Source of the DNA: Pyropia haitanensis
Lineage: Eukaryota > Rhodophyta > Bangiophyceae > Bangiales > Bangiaceae
Length of the DNA stretch: 64,000 nt
Assembly (NCBI GenBank): GCA_008729055.1
Contig: SDUX01000004.1
Location: 3,660,172 to 3,724,171, forward strand
Direction of reading: 5' to 3'
The stretch's first letter is position 1. Every line of letters starts with the position of its first letter. A program made the position numbers and the translations under genes. Below are positions 63,744 through 64,000 of the stretch, one piece after another. The notes below the pieces were generated by a model. The model did not search any database and had not been told where the DNA came from. It saw only the letters and a list, made by a program, of their open reading frames with translations.

Positions 63744-64000
63744 CGACAACGCCGCCCCCGCCCGCGTCATTGGCGTCGTCGGCGTCGTCGGTGCCGTCGG
63801 TGCCGTCGCGGCCACGGGCGGGGCGCCCCCCCCGCCCCCCCCCCCCCGCGGCGTCCCCCCACATGCGGGGCAGGCCCGCCGCCTCCATCGCCGCCACCAC
63901 CTCTGCCACCGGCCGGCGGGACACGGCGAGCCCCCCCCCCGCGACGAGCGCCGCGAACCGCGCGCGCGCGGCGAGGCGCGCCACTTCCGCCTCGGCGGCG
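63310..64000 (-). CDS. TOP2: DNA topoisomerase II, C-terminal part cut by window edge
   Basis: Type IIA topoisomerases pass one duplex through a double-strand break in another, using ATP, in the nucleus. About 229 residues are present. They match the end of the TOP2 cleavage core: RARFAALVAGGGLAVSRRPV with AEVVAAMEAAGLPRM, equivalent to the family's KARFIxEVxxGxLxVxxRxRxELxxxLxxxGF. The diagnostic GGYEYLLRTPVWALTAEKAA follows, then LRATTAAALWAADLDALDAA, as in the YDYLLxMxxWSLTxEKxxxL...LWxxDLxxFxxxL pattern. An Asp/Gly-rich insert (alternating Asp-Ala/Val) separates them. The protein ends with a short basic tail, GRARKARK, instead of the long divergent C-terminal domain usual in TOP2. The frame is open to base 64000, so most of the gene lies outside. 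The same insert could suggest only a TOP2 relative, but the YEYLL block is specific. Confidence 0.85.

Noticed and set aside
1..64000. Mobile elements, CRISPR arrays, prokaryotic operons or viral genes
   Set aside because: No transposase, reverse transcriptase, integrase, terminal repeats with target duplications, CRISPR spacers or viral hallmark proteins were seen.

Overview
This is a eukaryotic nuclear contig of extreme GC content. It is packed with G and C homopolymers and GGC/GCC triplet tracts, and it has few introns. The gene set (Mediator/TFIID/SAGA-type factors, CCR4-NOT, SSU processome, mitochondrial ribosomal proteins, ATP-citrate lyase, a P4-ATPase beta subunit, a ferlin) excludes bacteria and archaea. 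Very high GC, mostly single-exon genes and long Ala/Gly/Pro tracts fit a Bangiales-type red alga (Porphyra/Pyropia) best. That placement is inference; other GC-rich algae or protists cannot be excluded by reading alone.

Layout, left to right: F-box/LRR protein (-, cut by the left edge); GC-rich spacer; M16 metallopeptidase of the C05D11.1 type (+); ASCC2/Cue3-like RQT subunit (+); ATP-citrate lyase B (-), divergent from a kynurenine-aminotransferase-like enzyme (+); DnaJ-type zinc-finger protein (-); CNOT10-like TPR protein (+); CDC50/LEM3 protein (+), convergent with a 2,522-residue ferlin (-); UTP3/SAS10 (+); two-exon mitochondrial ribosomal protein mL54 (-), divergent from a two-TM RING-H2 protein (+); SPT20-like protein (-), head to head with TAF4 (+); a small membrane-protein candidate (-); mitochondrial uS5 (-); and the C-terminus of DNA topoisomerase II (-, cut by the right edge). 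Many neighbours are divergent pairs that share an upstream region of lower GC.

Most genes serve core housekeeping: transcription initiation and co-activation (TAF4, SPT20), mRNA turnover and ribosome rescue (CNOT10, ASCC2), rRNA processing (UTP3), mitochondrial translation (mL54, uS5m), acetyl-CoA supply (ACLB), and lipid or membrane traffic (CDC50, ferlin).

A recurring feature is that recognisable proteins change reading frame at runs of G or C (F-box, ASCC2, DnaJ zinc finger, CNOT10, UTP3, mL54, RING, SPT20, TAF4). I read these as homopolymer length errors in the assembly, or possibly real tract-length variation, rather than pseudogenes, because conserved motifs continue on both sides. Two spliceosomal introns are supported by frame and motif continuity (in mL54 and TAF4). 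I saw no transposase, CRISPR array, rRNA or tRNA. I found no clearly new multi-gene system; the best candidates for novelty are listed as findings.
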